Shown here one piece after another: positions 52,203 to 59,915 of a DNA stretch of 64,000 nt. Position 1 is the stretch's first letter; every line of letters starts with the position of its first letter. The stretch lies in assembly GCA_017517745.1 (NCBI GenBank), contig JAFWYJ010000051.1:1-64000 (forward strand). The letters are read 5' to 3'. The notes under the pieces were generated by a model, which worked only from the letters and a program-made list of their open reading frames with translations, made no database searches and was not told where the DNA came from. This DNA is from Clostridia bacterium. GTDB taxonomy: Bacteria; Bacillota; Clostridia; Oscillospirales; CAG-272. Made by a program: the position numbers and the translations under genes.

Positions 52203-53384
52203 TCAATCCACGATTTCAAATTCCCGCTGCACGGCGATATCCTCGATGCAATACACCGTACAGTGAAGGATCAGAGAACTGTCGGTCCACTCGCTTTTCA
52301 CGTCACGACGCAACATCTGTACGTCCTCCGAAAAAGTCGAAAGCCGGGACTCCAACTCGCTGTAAGCCAGGTCCAACGCCTGCTCAGGCGTGCGCTGTGC
52401 CGCTTCGGTTCGATAGGGAATTGCCTCGGTCACAAAGACTCCGACGGGCAGCGTATAACGTCCGAACAGTGTCCAAGTCTTCTCTTCTTTTATTATATCA
52501 CACTCCACCCCCTCATTTCTACTGTTTTTGAAAATTTTCATCGAAAAATCAAAGAAATTCAAAACAATTTCACGGCATTCACGCTCTTCGTAAAGCTTTT
52601 CCTCATAGGAAAACGGAATTTCAATGTCAAATTGGTGTTCGGTCCGCGCCATGATCTGCCCTGCGGCGCGTGTATAGCGGTATCCCAATGTCGCGCTGTC
52701 GTAAAGCCCGCTGACCAACAGCTCGCCCGCCTTGACCGCCTGCCCAATCTTGACCAGACAGTTGCCTCGATAAAGCTGGATCAGCTCGATCTGCCCATCA
52801 CGCGCGGCAATCAGATTGGCGGGGCGCGTTCGATCCTCCTCTTCCGGCGGCGTGACGTGCTCGATCACCTGCACAACGGCAACGGTACCGTCCATGTGGA
52901 TCGCGATCCATGAGATCCGATCCGAGGCGATCAGCACACGGGTTTCCAAATCCTCTGTGCGGACGTTTGGGATGTAGCTCCCCACGCCGAAGCCGCATGA
53001 TTTCAGCTCCTCCAAAACCTGTGCCTTTGTCATGCTTTCGTTGCCACGCACTTGCACCGACCAGACAAAACGCGTGGAAAGCACGATCAAAACAAGTGCA
53101 AAAAGCGCGCCGAGAATCAATCCCGCGCGCTTGCGATAGCGCCAAAGAAACGGCGGCAAGCCCCCTTCCTTGAGCATCGTGATCGAAATGCTCGATGCCT
53201 GACAAAGTCGCTCAAGACGCCCGGCAGACAGCAACGAGATCTCGAGGAACACCGAGCCGTCCTCCCCCCAACGAAATCCATGGTGAGAAATGCCGTGGCG
53301 CAAGCAAAGATTCATCAGTGCAGTGGCATTCTCCGCGTCCGCCCACACACCGCGTTTTCCTCCCAAAAGTAACGAAAGATTCAT
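52203..53384 (-). CDS. yqfD: Sporulation protein YqfD
   Basis: The 393-residue protein matches YqfD, expressed in the mother cell during sporulation. An N-terminal domain of about 75 residues (GVWADAENATALMNLCLRHG) leads to one transmembrane helix (AGLILGALFALVLIVLSTRF) and a long extracytoplasmic part with YIPNVRTEDLETRVL and IGQAVKAGELLVSG. It is thought to function at the forespore envelope. The start is taken at ATG 53384; an upstream extension in frame lies over yqfC and is not used. It is followed by phoH. Confidence 0.92.
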   Translation of the reverse strand: MNLSLLLGGKRGVWADAENATALMNLCLRHGISHHGFRWGEDGSVFLEISLLSAGRLERLCQASSISITMLKEGGLPPFLWRYRKRAGLILGALFALVLIVLSTRFVWSVQVRGNESMTKAQVLEELKSCGFGVGSYIPNVRTEDLETRVLIASDRISWIAIHMDGTVAVVQVIEHVTPPEEEDRTRPANLIAARDGQIELIQLYRGNCLVKIGQAVKAGELLVSGLYDSATLGYRYTRAAGQIMARTEHQFDIEIPFSYEEKLYEERECREIVLNFFDFSMKIFKNSRNEGVECDIIKEEKTWTLFGRYTLPVGVFVTEAIPYRTEAAQRTPEQALDLAYSELESRLSTFSEDVQMLRRDVKSEWTDSSLILHCTVYCIEDIAVQREFEIVD

Positions 53385-53416
53385 ATTCCCCGTCTTTTCC
53401 TTTCTGTTTTTTCTCC

Positions 53417-53701
53417 TTACGTATCGCTCACGAGGTAGGTGACACCGGTAATATATCCCTCCACCGTAACCGTTCCCGCCGAAAAGGATGGGCAAAACAG
53501 CTCCTCTCCCACCACCGACAGCGTGCACTTCATGACCGCCAGGCGGATCTCCTTGGGGGAATATTCCAAAATTTTGCGGCAATCATAAACCGTCACCCTG
53601 CGTTGCCCCTGCAACACCACGCAGCTGCCCCCTCTTTGTGACGCCGAGCCGTATCGCGCGGCAAGCCGTTGCCGCCATCCCCGATTCTCTTTTCGTTCCA
53701 T
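53417..53701 (-). CDS. yqfC: Sporulation protein YqfC
   Basis: The 94-residue protein matches the YqfC/YabP family: a basic start, CVVLQGQRRVTVYDCRKILE, YSPKEIRLAVMKCTLSVVGE and YITGVTYL. It pairs with YqfD in sporulation. The ATG at 53701 has GGAGAG 6 bases upstream, while longer starts do not. It is the first gene of the operon that runs through mutS2. Confidence 0.9.
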   Translation of the reverse strand: MERKENRGWRQRLAARYGSASQRGGSCVVLQGQRRVTVYDCRKILEYSPKEIRLAVMKCTLSVVGEELFCPSFSAGTVTVEGYITGVTYLVSDT

Positions 53702-53792
53702 CGTTTCTCTCCGCCTTCCTGTCATAAATCGCTCGCCCAATACGTACATTTGGGACAGTACGTTACAATTTTATGCAGAAAGAAGGCGCACA

Positions 53793-54827
53793 ATGACTCT
53801 TCTCAAAGCTTCCCCAAAGCAAAAAAGAAAACCCGTCTCTCTAACTCCCGGACAGGTGATTTTCGGCTTTTTTTGTCTGCTTTGTCTGTGCTTGATCCTG
53901 AAAAGCTCCGACGTTGCCATCACATATATGAACCAAGGACTCCTGCTCTGCGCCAAGACCGTGATCCCCTCACTTTTCCCCTTCATGGTGCTTTCCGAGT
54001 TGATCGTCAACGGCGGCATCGGTCCTCTCTTGATCAAGCCGATCTCCGGACCGCTCAAACGCCTCTTCGGGCTCTCCGATGCGGGTTGCTGCGCCGTGGC
54101 GCTTGGATTGCTCTGCGGATTTCCCGTCGGCGCGAAATGCACGGTACTCTCCTATGACCGCGGCGAAATCTCCCGCCGGGAGGCAGAGCGTGCATTGGCA
54201 TTTTCAAACGTCCCCTCCTCGGCATTCCTCATCAACGCCGTTGGAGTCTCGCTTTGGGGAAACCGTCGCTTCGGTGTCTTGCTCTACGTCGCCGTGCTGA
54301 CAACCGCGATCCTGACGGGCATCCTGCTCGCCCGTCTCGCAAAAAACAAGCATGCCCCCTCCACCGAGGCGATATCCACCCCCATGCACCCGCCTGCCGT
54401 CAAGGGGGCAAAATTATTCACCGAAGCCATCCGCTCTGCCACCGCAAGTATTTTCCCCGTGTGCGCCTACGTCGTATTCTTTTCGGCATTGCTCGGCACG
54501 CTTCACCCACTTCTTTCCGCACTCCGCCTTCCCCCCGCCATCCACGCCGCGCTCTTTTGTCTGTTCGAGCTTTCGGGCGGCATGAGCCAATCCTGCGCGC
54601 TTGGAAACATCGGCATGGCGGCAGGACTGTGCGCGTTTGCCGCGGGGTGGTCGGGGCTTTCGGTGCACTGTCAGGTGCTCTCGGTCTGCGACGGAAGAGA
54701 CCTCTCCTTCCGCACCTATTTTCTTGCGAAAATCTTTCAAGGAATTTTCTGCGCGTTATTCTTCGGCATCCTGATGCTTCTTTTTCCAGACGCGTTGATC
54801 CCCGCGAGGTTTGTCATTGGAATATAA
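53793..54827 (+). CDS. ylbJ: Sporulation integral membrane protein YlbJ
   Basis: The 344-residue protein has about eight transmembrane helices, with family marks VIPSLFPFMVLSELI, LLCGFPVGAKCTVL and FSNVPSSAFLINAVGVSLW. It belongs to the nucleoside-recognition (gate-domain) membrane proteins that include YlbJ and SpoVM-stage factors, needed for spore formation. AGAAGG lies before the ATG. It diverges from yqfC and is convergent with the SLOG-like gene, whose 3' end overlaps it by 72 bases. Confidence 0.87.
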   Translation: MTLLKASPKQKRKPVSLTPGQVIFGFFCLLCLCLILKSSDVAITYMNQGLLLCAKTVIPSLFPFMVLSELIVNGGIGPLLIKPISGPLKRLFGLSDAGCCAVALGLLCGFPVGAKCTVLSYDRGEISRREAERALAFSNVPSSAFLINAVGVSLWGNRRFGVLLYVAVLTTAILTGILLARLAKNKHAPSTEAISTPMHPPAVKGAKLFTEAIRSATASIFPVCAYVVFFSALLGTLHPLLSALRLPPAIHAALFCLFELSGGMSQSCALGNIGMAAGLCAFAAGWSGLSVHCQVLSVCDGRDLSFRTYFLAKIFQGIFCALFFGILMLLFPDALIPARFVIGI

Positions 54828-55280
54828 AAGGTCGTAAACGTTGATTATTTTTTTCTTTCTGCTTTTGGCAAACCGAAGCGATTGATATGCCCCTCCGTAG
54901 TTATGGTTTACGTATGCTATAATAAGTTCCGCACTTGTTATCATCCATTCGTTTCTCTTCAAAATTGCAAATTTTGGCGGCACCTTCTCAAGCGGAGGAT
55001 ATATTGACGTATCAAAAAATCCATATTTCTGCTTTTCTTTTATTTTCGCTTGCTCTGACAAACTCATATATGGTGTCACATAGACAAGTTCGATGCCCTC
55101 ATATTCCGCCTTCAACTCTCTGCACACACGAGCACAAATTGTATCAAAATCTCCATATCCCCCAAGATAGCAAATCATCTCCACGGAATTTGTAATATAC
55201 TTTTGTAGTTGCTCTTTTACCGTTTCTTTTACCTTATCACCGGAAGAAATACTGGAATGACCTAAAAAAGTAATGATCAT
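54756..55280 (-). CDS. SLOG-like Rossmann-fold protein (DUF1273/YpsA-like)
   Basis: The 174-residue protein has a Rossmann-type fold. It starts MIITFLGHSSIS, then carries CYLGGYGDFDTICARVCREL, ELVYVTPYMS, YPPLEKVPPKFAILKRNEWM and IIAYVNHNYGGA. This is a SLOG-superfamily pattern, a group that binds nucleotide-derived ligands and often occurs in defence or signalling. The function here is unknown. The ATG at 55280 follows GAGAGG. The gene is more AT-rich than its neighbours by eye, and its 3' end overlaps ylbJ on the other strand. It has a perfect promoter flanked by operators shared with the divergent XRE gene. Confidence 0.8.
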   Translation of the reverse strand: MIITFLGHSSISSGDKVKETVKEQLQKYITNSVEMICYLGGYGDFDTICARVCRELKAEYEGIELVYVTPYMSLSEQAKIKEKQKYGFFDTSIYPPLEKVPPKFAILKRNEWMITSAELIIAYVNHNYGGAYQSLRFAKSRKKKIINVYDLLYSNDKPRGDQRVWKKKHQDAEE

Positions 55281-55297
55281 GTTACACCTCTCAATTT

Positions 55298-55311
55298 CGT
55301 GGAATTCCACG
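55298..55311. promoter_or_regulatory. Operator palindrome 1
   Basis: CGTGGAATTCCACG, a perfect palindrome in the leader of the SLOG-like gene, just downstream of its promoter. It is one of three related sites between the divergent genes. Confidence 0.75.
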
Positions 55312-55324
55312 ATTTGATAGGTAT

Positions 55325-55353
55325 ATTATACAATTAAAATAATTTTTTGTCAA
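55325..55353 (-). promoter_or_regulatory. Perfect SigA promoter of the SLOG-like gene
   Basis: Minus strand: TTGACA, 17-base spacer, TATAAT. It sits between operators 1 and 2. Confidence 0.9.
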
Positions 55354-55356
55354 TAT

Positions 55357-55370
55357 CGTGGAGTTCCACG
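55357..55370. promoter_or_regulatory. Operator palindrome 2
   Basis: CGTGGAGTTCCACG, a near-perfect palindrome directly upstream of the -35 box of the SLOG-like promoter. Confidence 0.75.
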
Positions 55371-55401
55371 AGATATTTTTTTCATATTCACCTATACTAA
55401 T

Positions 55402-55415
55402 TGTGGAACTCCACA
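55402..55415. promoter_or_regulatory. Operator palindrome 3
   Basis: TGTGGAACTCCACA, next to a TATACT (55393-55398) that could be the -10 box of the plus-strand XRE gene. It shares the core GTGGAAYTCCAC with operators 1 and 2. Confidence 0.7.
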
Positions 55416-55436
55416 AAAAGCAGGCAGGATACAAAG

Positions 55437-55673
55437 ATGAAATTAAACGATGCGATTGTAAAACGAATCCATGAAATTTGCAAGGAACGCAGCAGCAACG
55501 TGTGTGATACCGCGCTTAGCGGCGGTATGTCTCCCTCGGCAATTTACGATCTGATCAAAGGAAGAACCAAATGCTCCAAAGTAATCACCGTAAAACGCTT
55601 TTGTGAGGGTGCGGGCATCACGTTGTCCGAGTTTTTTGACCGAGATTATTTTAACGAGCTTGAAGAAGATTGA
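55437..55673 (+). CDS. Small XRE-family transcriptional regulator
   Basis: The 78-residue protein is a single helix-turn-helix domain: IVKRIHEICKERSSN, then MSPSAIYDLIKGRTKCSKVI, TVKRFCEGAGITLSEFFD. It has no ligand-binding domain. The ATG at 55437 lies behind AGGATACAAAG. It diverges from the SLOG-like gene, and three palindromes in the intergenic region fit an operator for it, so autoregulation and control of the SLOG-like gene are likely. A strong terminator follows. Confidence 0.87.
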   Translation: MKLNDAIVKRIHEICKERSSNVCDTALSGGMSPSAIYDLIKGRTKCSKVITVKRFCEGAGITLSEFFDRDYFNELEED

Positions 55674-55686
55674 TGCGGAAACAGAA

Positions 55687-55718
55687 AAAGGGGCTGTCAC
55701 GGTGACAAGCCCCTTTTG
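55687..55718 (+). terminator. Rho-independent terminator of XRE gene
   Basis: AAGGGGCT pairs with AGCCCCTT, followed by TTTT. It may also serve the HIT gene on the minus strand. Confidence 0.85.
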
Positions 55719-55739
55719 TTATGCTTTTTGTGTTTTTCC

Positions 55740-56081
55740 TCACGCCATGCTCTCGGGAAGCTTCTTTCCTCCCAACAGATGGAAATGCAAATGCTTGACC
55801 GATTGACAACCATCCTCACCGCAGTTGGTGATGACACGGTAACCGTTGACAAGCCCCTCTGCGGCGGCGATCTTGGGGATCGCCTCAAAAATACGTGCCA
55901 CGTACGCGCTGTTTTCCGCCGTCACGCCATCGGCGGACGGAACGTGCGCCTTGGGAACGATCAGCACGTGAACGGGTGCCATCGGCGCGATATCGCGAAA
56001 CGCATAGATCAATTCATCCTCATAAACCTTCGCGGACGGAATTTCTCCGGCAATAATTTTACAAAAAATACAATCTGTCAT
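55740..56081 (-). CDS. HIT-family protein
   Basis: The 113-residue protein is a full HIT protein: CIFCKIIAGEIPSAKVYE (with the N-terminal CxxC-type Cys pair), ALLIVPK-like HVLIVPKAHVPS, and the HxHxH catalytic triad in HLHFHLLGG. The family hydrolyses or transfers nucleotides, typically purine nucleoside phosphoramidates or dinucleoside polyphosphates. The ATG at 56081 uses AGAGG about 10 bases upstream; a second ATG at 56090 is too close to it. It is a single gene driven by the perfect promoter at 56190-56218. Confidence 0.93.
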   Translation of the reverse strand: MTDCIFCKIIAGEIPSAKVYEDELIYAFRDIAPMAPVHVLIVPKAHVPSADGVTAENSAYVARIFEAIPKIAAAEGLVNGYRVITNCGEDGCQSVKHLHFHLLGGKKLPESMA

Positions 56082-56126
56082 AACGGTCATTCCTCTCTTC
56101 TCGTTCTCGTTTTCGCGGCAAGGGAC

Positions 56127-56155
56127 TTGACAAAGCCTCAAAAAGGCGTTATAAT
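56127..56155 (+). promoter_or_regulatory. Perfect SigA promoter of the FkbM gene
   Basis: TTGACA, 17-base spacer, TATAAT. The predicted start near 56162 lies inside the transcript of the opposing HIT promoter. Confidence 0.88.
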
Positions 56156-56189
56156 AGCATCGGACTTTCCATCCTTGCCTCTGTGTGCT

Positions 56190-56218
56190 ATTATACCACA
56201 CCCCGCCCCCATTGTCAA
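56190..56218 (-). promoter_or_regulatory. Perfect SigA promoter of the HIT gene
   Basis: Minus strand: TTGACA, 17-base spacer, TATAAT. It points at the FkbM promoter, so the two transcripts overlap by about 20 bases. Confidence 0.88.
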
Positions 56219-56255
56219 GAAGCGTCCGCCAAAAAACACCGAAAGGAGTGCCGTC

Positions 56256-57359
56256 ATGCATCTGACCTGCACAGCAGATCTTTGGGAATCTCTCTCCCAC
56301 ACGAAAAAGACCGTTGTCATGTACGGCATGGGCAACGGTGCCGACAAAATCCTCGGCGTATGTGCTGAAAAAGGGATCGCGGTGCAAGATTTTTTTGCAA
56401 GCGACGGCTTTGTGCGCGGTCACGAATTTCATGGCAAGCGCGTGCTTTCGTGGAGTCAGATCAAAGAAAAATATGACACCAAAGACCTCATCGTTCTGCT
56501 CTCCTTCGGCTCCTCCCGTCCCGAGGTCTTGGACACGGTCTATCGCGTGGCAGAAGAGGTCGAGCTTTATGCTCCCGACGTTCCCGCCTTTGGCGACGGA
56601 CTCTTTGACCGTGCCTTTTTCGAGGCACACCGCGAGGCGCTGGAGCGCGTTTGGGAACTGCTTGCGGACGAGGAATCGCGCTTGATTTTTGAAAACGTGA
56701 TCGCCTATAAACTGAGCGGCGACGTTCGCTTTTTGCGCCAAGCCGAAAGCGACCGTGCAAAAGTGACAGAAGAACTGATCGACCCCTCTGCGATCCGTGT
56801 TGCCGCCGATCTCGGGGCGTATAACGGCGACACGGTGCGCGAATTGTTGGATGCCGCCGACGGAAATCTGCAAAGCGTATATGCCCTCGAGCCGGATGCC
56901 CGCAATTTCAAAAAGCTCTCGGCATACGCCCAAATAGAGACAAGAGCCACGGTGCATCCGATCCACGCCGGCGCGTGGTCAAAGACCGCAACGCTCTGTT
57001 TCGATGCCAGCGGAAACCGCAACGCCTCCTTTGAGAAAAACCGCTCCGAGGCGCTCTCGGCGCGCGCATTTAGGGCATCCGCCACCAATGCCGTAGCCCT
57101 CGACGAGGTTCTGGACGGTGCGGAGGTAGACTATATCAAATATGACGTTGAGGGAGCCGAGCGAGAGGCGTTGATCGGATCGGAGCAAACCATCCGACGC
57201 TGTCTCCCCATCCTGCTCGTCTCGCTCTATCATCGCAACGAAGATCTCTTCGACCTTCCCCTTCTCATTCGCGATCGCTTCCCCGCCTACACCCGCTTCT
57301 ATTTGCGCCGCTTCGCAGGCGTTCCGGCGTGGGACGTTAACTTATACGTCAAAAAATAA
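56256..57359 (+). CDS. FkbM-family methyltransferase
   Basis: The 367-residue protein has an N-terminal Rossmann-like domain (VVMYGMGNGADKIL, ASDGFVRGHEF) and an FkbM methyltransferase domain from about 185 (VAADLGAYNGDTVRELL, YALEPDARNFKKL, DYIKYDVEGAEREAL). FkbM enzymes methylate hydroxyl groups of sugars or small molecules using S-adenosylmethionine; the target here is unknown. GAAAGGAGTG selects the ATG at 56256. It is a single-gene unit between strong terminators. Confidence 0.88.
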   Translation: MHLTCTADLWESLSHTKKTVVMYGMGNGADKILGVCAEKGIAVQDFFASDGFVRGHEFHGKRVLSWSQIKEKYDTKDLIVLLSFGSSRPEVLDTVYRVAEEVELYAPDVPAFGDGLFDRAFFEAHREALERVWELLADEESRLIFENVIAYKLSGDVRFLRQAESDRAKVTEELIDPSAIRVAADLGAYNGDTVRELLDAADGNLQSVYALEPDARNFKKLSAYAQIETRATVHPIHAGAWSKTATLCFDASGNRNASFEKNRSEALSARAFRASATNAVALDEVLDGAEVDYIKYDVEGAEREALIGSEQTIRRCLPILLVSLYHRNEDLFDLPLLIRDRFPAYTRFYLRRFAGVPAWDVNLYVKK

Positions 57360-57390
57360 ACGCACTCGAAATCGAGTGCGTTTATTTTTT
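57358..57390. terminator. Terminator of the FkbM gene
   Basis: AAACGCACTCGA pairs with TCGAGTGCGTTT with an AA loop, then ATTTTTT. It overlaps the stop codon and also lies at the end of the convergent membrane-protein gene. Confidence 0.85.
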
Positions 57391-57391
57391 A

Positions 57392-57889
57392 TCACCGATC
57401 TTTTTCTCGGCTACTCTTTTGTTCCGTGCTTTTTTTGACCGTCAGAACCACTGCCAATGACAGCACGCCGATCACCACGGCGGGTACGACGAACTTTTCA
57501 ACCACGGGCGACAATTTCTTTTTGGCGGGTTTCTTCGAACTGCGATCCAAAACGACTCTGACACGAGCGGCGGGATCGTCCGTCTCGACCAAATCCTCCA
57601 CAAAAGCCTCCTCGTCCGCCGAGCAGATCGCCGCGTACTCTTTTCTTGCGCGTCGGCCGCCAACGCCGTAGCAAATCCAAGCGACACCAAAGAAAATCAA
57701 GGTCACGCCGGCACCGATCAATACGTATTCCAACAGCACGGCAAACGGCAACGGAAAGATCAATTCAAAGGGCATCCAATCATATTCCATGCAATGAAGC
57801 CCCCCGGTGATCACGGTAAGCACCGCGAAAACAATGCCGAGAATCAAAAAGATCTTACCGGTCCTGTATGCTTTTTCAGATTTCAACAT
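57392..57889 (-). CDS. Membrane protein of unknown function
   Basis: The 165-residue protein has two or three transmembrane helices near the start (IFLILGIVFAVLTVITGGLH, then AVLLEYVLIGAGVTLIFFGV), a charged middle with an acidic segment (SADEEAFVEDLVETDDPAAR), and a last helix near 140 followed by a basic tail. I recognise no family. GGAGGTG selects the ATG at 57889. It is 19 bases downstream of the next gene and shares its promoter at 58899, so the two may form one complex. Confidence 0.75.
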   Translation of the reverse strand: MLKSEKAYRTGKIFLILGIVFAVLTVITGGLHCMEYDWMPFELIFPLPFAVLLEYVLIGAGVTLIFFGVAWICYGVGGRRARKEYAAICSADEEAFVEDLVETDDPAARVRVVLDRSSKKPAKKKLSPVVEKFVVPAVVIGVLSLAVVLTVKKSTEQKSSREKDR

Positions 57890-57908
57890 GGCAAGCACCT
57901 CCAAAGGC

Positions 57909-58847
57909 TCAATTCATCCGATCGGAAACATCCTTGCGCACTTTTTTTGCCTTTCTTTTTTGCGCAGATTTTCTTCCCCACAACGCCAACGCAACGGCAC
58001 CGGCAGCGGCACAAGCGGCTGCAACGGGTGCTGCCTTTTTCAAGGCCTCGGAATCGGAAACCACAGAAAAACGTCCCTGCGCTTTTTTGCGCGCTCTTGC
58101 GTCATCCCCCATCTGTTCCAAACGGTAGGCATCCAGAACCGCATCCACGTTCTCATTCTTCCAAGCGGCGTTTCTTTCTTCAAGCGCACTCGCAAGCGCG
58201 GCCTCATACTCGGCTTGCTTTTCCTTGAGCTCATCGGAAAGCCTTTGCGCAATGCGACGGTGTCTGTTGGACGCTCCGCCGACAAACAGCGCAACGATCA
58301 CAAGTACAACGGCAATGCCGCCGAAGATCGCAAGATCCCACCATTTGAACGGAAAGAACGCGTACTCCACCAAAAGCATGTAAATCAACGCGCCGATCAA
58401 GCCCGAAAAAATCCCCACCAAGGCAATTGCCCAGGAAATGATCGAAAGGCGCTTGGATTTTGCATGATGATAATACGTCGGGATAACCGTCGGAGGCTGG
58501 GGAAGCTCCTCGTCCATCTTCAGAACGTCAATTTCAACGTGCTCTGCCAGCGCATCAAGCTCCTCCGAAAATTCCGCGGCAAACGCCTTGGCATCCGCTT
58601 CGCGAATGCGAAGTTCAAGCGCTTTGAGCTCCTCTTGTTTTTTGGTTCTCTCGACGAGCAATTGCCGCAATAGATCTCTGCAACGGTTTGCCTGAGGAGT
58701 CAGCCCTCTTTCCTTTGCAATGCTCAGCTTTTCCGTCACAACGCCGGCCTCTTGCTCCAGTGTCAGAATATGTTCTCGCAGCTCTTCCGCAAGAACGCGA
58801 TCGTCGATCTCTTCCGTTTCGGTCAACTTCTTTGTTTTTCGACTCAT
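57909..58847 (-). CDS. Coiled-coil membrane protein of unknown function
   Basis: The 312-residue protein has a charged start, a coiled-coil region of about 100 residues (EELREHILTLEQEAGVVTE, RTKKQEELKALELRI), two adjacent transmembrane helices (about 145-195; IALVGIFSGLIGALIYMLLV, LAIFGGIAVVLVIVALFVGG), a second coil (RRIAQRLSDELKEKQAEYEA), and an Ala-rich helix near the end with a basic tail. No family is recognised. GGAGGAT selects the ATG at 58847. It is first in a two-gene unit with the protein at 57392-57889. Confidence 0.78.
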   Translation of the reverse strand: MSRKTKKLTETEEIDDRVLAEELREHILTLEQEAGVVTEKLSIAKERGLTPQANRCRDLLRQLLVERTKKQEELKALELRIREADAKAFAAEFSEELDALAEHVEIDVLKMDEELPQPPTVIPTYYHHAKSKRLSIISWAIALVGIFSGLIGALIYMLLVEYAFFPFKWWDLAIFGGIAVVLVIVALFVGGASNRHRRIAQRLSDELKEKQAEYEAALASALEERNAAWKNENVDAVLDAYRLEQMGDDARARKKAQGRFSVVSDSEALKKAAPVAAACAAAGAVALALWGRKSAQKRKAKKVRKDVSDRMN

Positions 58848-58898
58848 TTTACCATCCTCCACTTCAAAATTACCGACCAAGCTTGGTTCTCTGTCTTT

Positions 58899-58927
58899 AT
58901 CATACCATGAAATCGTCCCGATGTCAA
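58899..58927 (-). promoter_or_regulatory. SigA-type promoter of the two-gene membrane unit
   Basis: Minus strand: TTGACA, 17-base spacer, TATGAT, about 52 bases before the start codon. Confidence 0.8.
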
Positions 58928-59005
58928 CAGCACTTCAAATTTTTTCTCGTTTTTCAGAACGTCGATTTTTGACGTTCCGTCGCCGTGCGCGCAGCGCGAG
59001 GTGCC

Positions 59006-59707
59006 TCAGGAGATCTGCAAAGCAAACACCACGTGCTCCAGCTCCTGAATTTTTTGAATCTTGGCATCGACCGTCACCTTGGGCGGAATGCGGATCAAGC
59101 CCTCCATGCCCACGTGCGACGGCATACCGCTGCGCGCAGGGGTAACCTGAATCTCAACGGCGGAAAAGTCCTTCACCAAAATCTCCACCATCTGCTTGAC
59201 GGCATCCACGTTGTCGATTTCAAGATAGACGAACATTCTCTGACGCTTGCGGTTCACGCGGAACTCCACGCGCGACATCAGCGTGAAAGCAAACACCATG
59301 ACGAACACCGTGACGAACGCCGCCTCATACAATCCGTAGCCAATCGAAAGACCGATCGCCGCCGTAGCCCAAAGTCCCGCCGCCGTGGTCAAACCCGTGA
59401 TTTGAGAATTTCCCTTTTTGAGCAGGATGGTGCCGGCACCCAAAAAGCCGACGCCACTCATGACCTGCGCACCGGTACGTTGCGGATCCGAGCCGCCCAA
59501 CTCGATGCTGAGATAGCATCCGATCAAAGCCGTCAGCGCGGCACCCAAGCAAACCAGCATATGTGTGCGCAGACCTGCCGCACGTCCGTGAAATCCGCGT
59601 TCAAGACCGACAAGACCACCGGCCAGCGCCGCAAGTCCGATGCGAAGCAGCATGGTGGCAATCGTCAACTCGCGAAGTTCCTCCATCAACCCGAAAAAAG
59701 CATCCAT
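59006..59707 (-). CDS. MgtC/SapB family membrane protein
   Basis: The 233-residue protein has four to five transmembrane helices with MgtC marks (ALAGGLVGLERGFHGRAAGL, RTHMLVCLGAALTALIGC, GVGFLGAGTILLKKG, ITGLTTAAGLWATAAIGLSI) and a small soluble C-terminal domain that may be ACT-like. MgtC proteins help growth in low magnesium or inside hosts and affect membrane potential, though they are not transporters themselves. AAGGAGG selects the ATG at 59707. It has its own perfect promoter. Confidence 0.92.
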   Translation of the reverse strand: MDAFFGLMEELRELTIATMLLRIGLAALAGGLVGLERGFHGRAAGLRTHMLVCLGAALTALIGCYLSIELGGSDPQRTGAQVMSGVGFLGAGTILLKKGNSQITGLTTAAGLWATAAIGLSIGYGLYEAAFVTVFVMVFAFTLMSRVEFRVNRKRQRMFVYLEIDNVDAVKQMVEILVKDFSAVEIQVTPARSGMPSHVGMEGLIRIPPKVTVDAKIQKIQELEHVVFALQIS

Positions 59708-59751
59708 GAGATATTCCTCCTTAATCAGAATGACTAACATAAATAATAGAT

Positions 59752-59780
59752 ATTATATCATTTTTATCTAAAAATGTCAA
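59752..59780 (-). promoter_or_regulatory. Perfect SigA promoter of the mgtC-type gene
   Basis: Minus strand: TTGACA, 17-base spacer, TATAAT. Confidence 0.88.
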
Positions 59781-59846
59781 TCTGCTTTTTTTACATATTT
59801 TCCCCATCTTTTTTAGGTATTTCGACCATTCTTTTTGCCCACGGCA

Positions 59847-59875
59847 TTGACTTTTTGCAAAATTCGTGATATACT
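59847..59875 (+). promoter_or_regulatory. SigA-type promoter of the MIF-family gene
   Basis: TTGACT, 17-base spacer, TATACT, about 40 bases before the start codon. Confidence 0.75.
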
Positions 59876-59915
59876 GTTCTCAACACAATCTCTTTTATTG
59901 CGAAAGGAGCATCCT

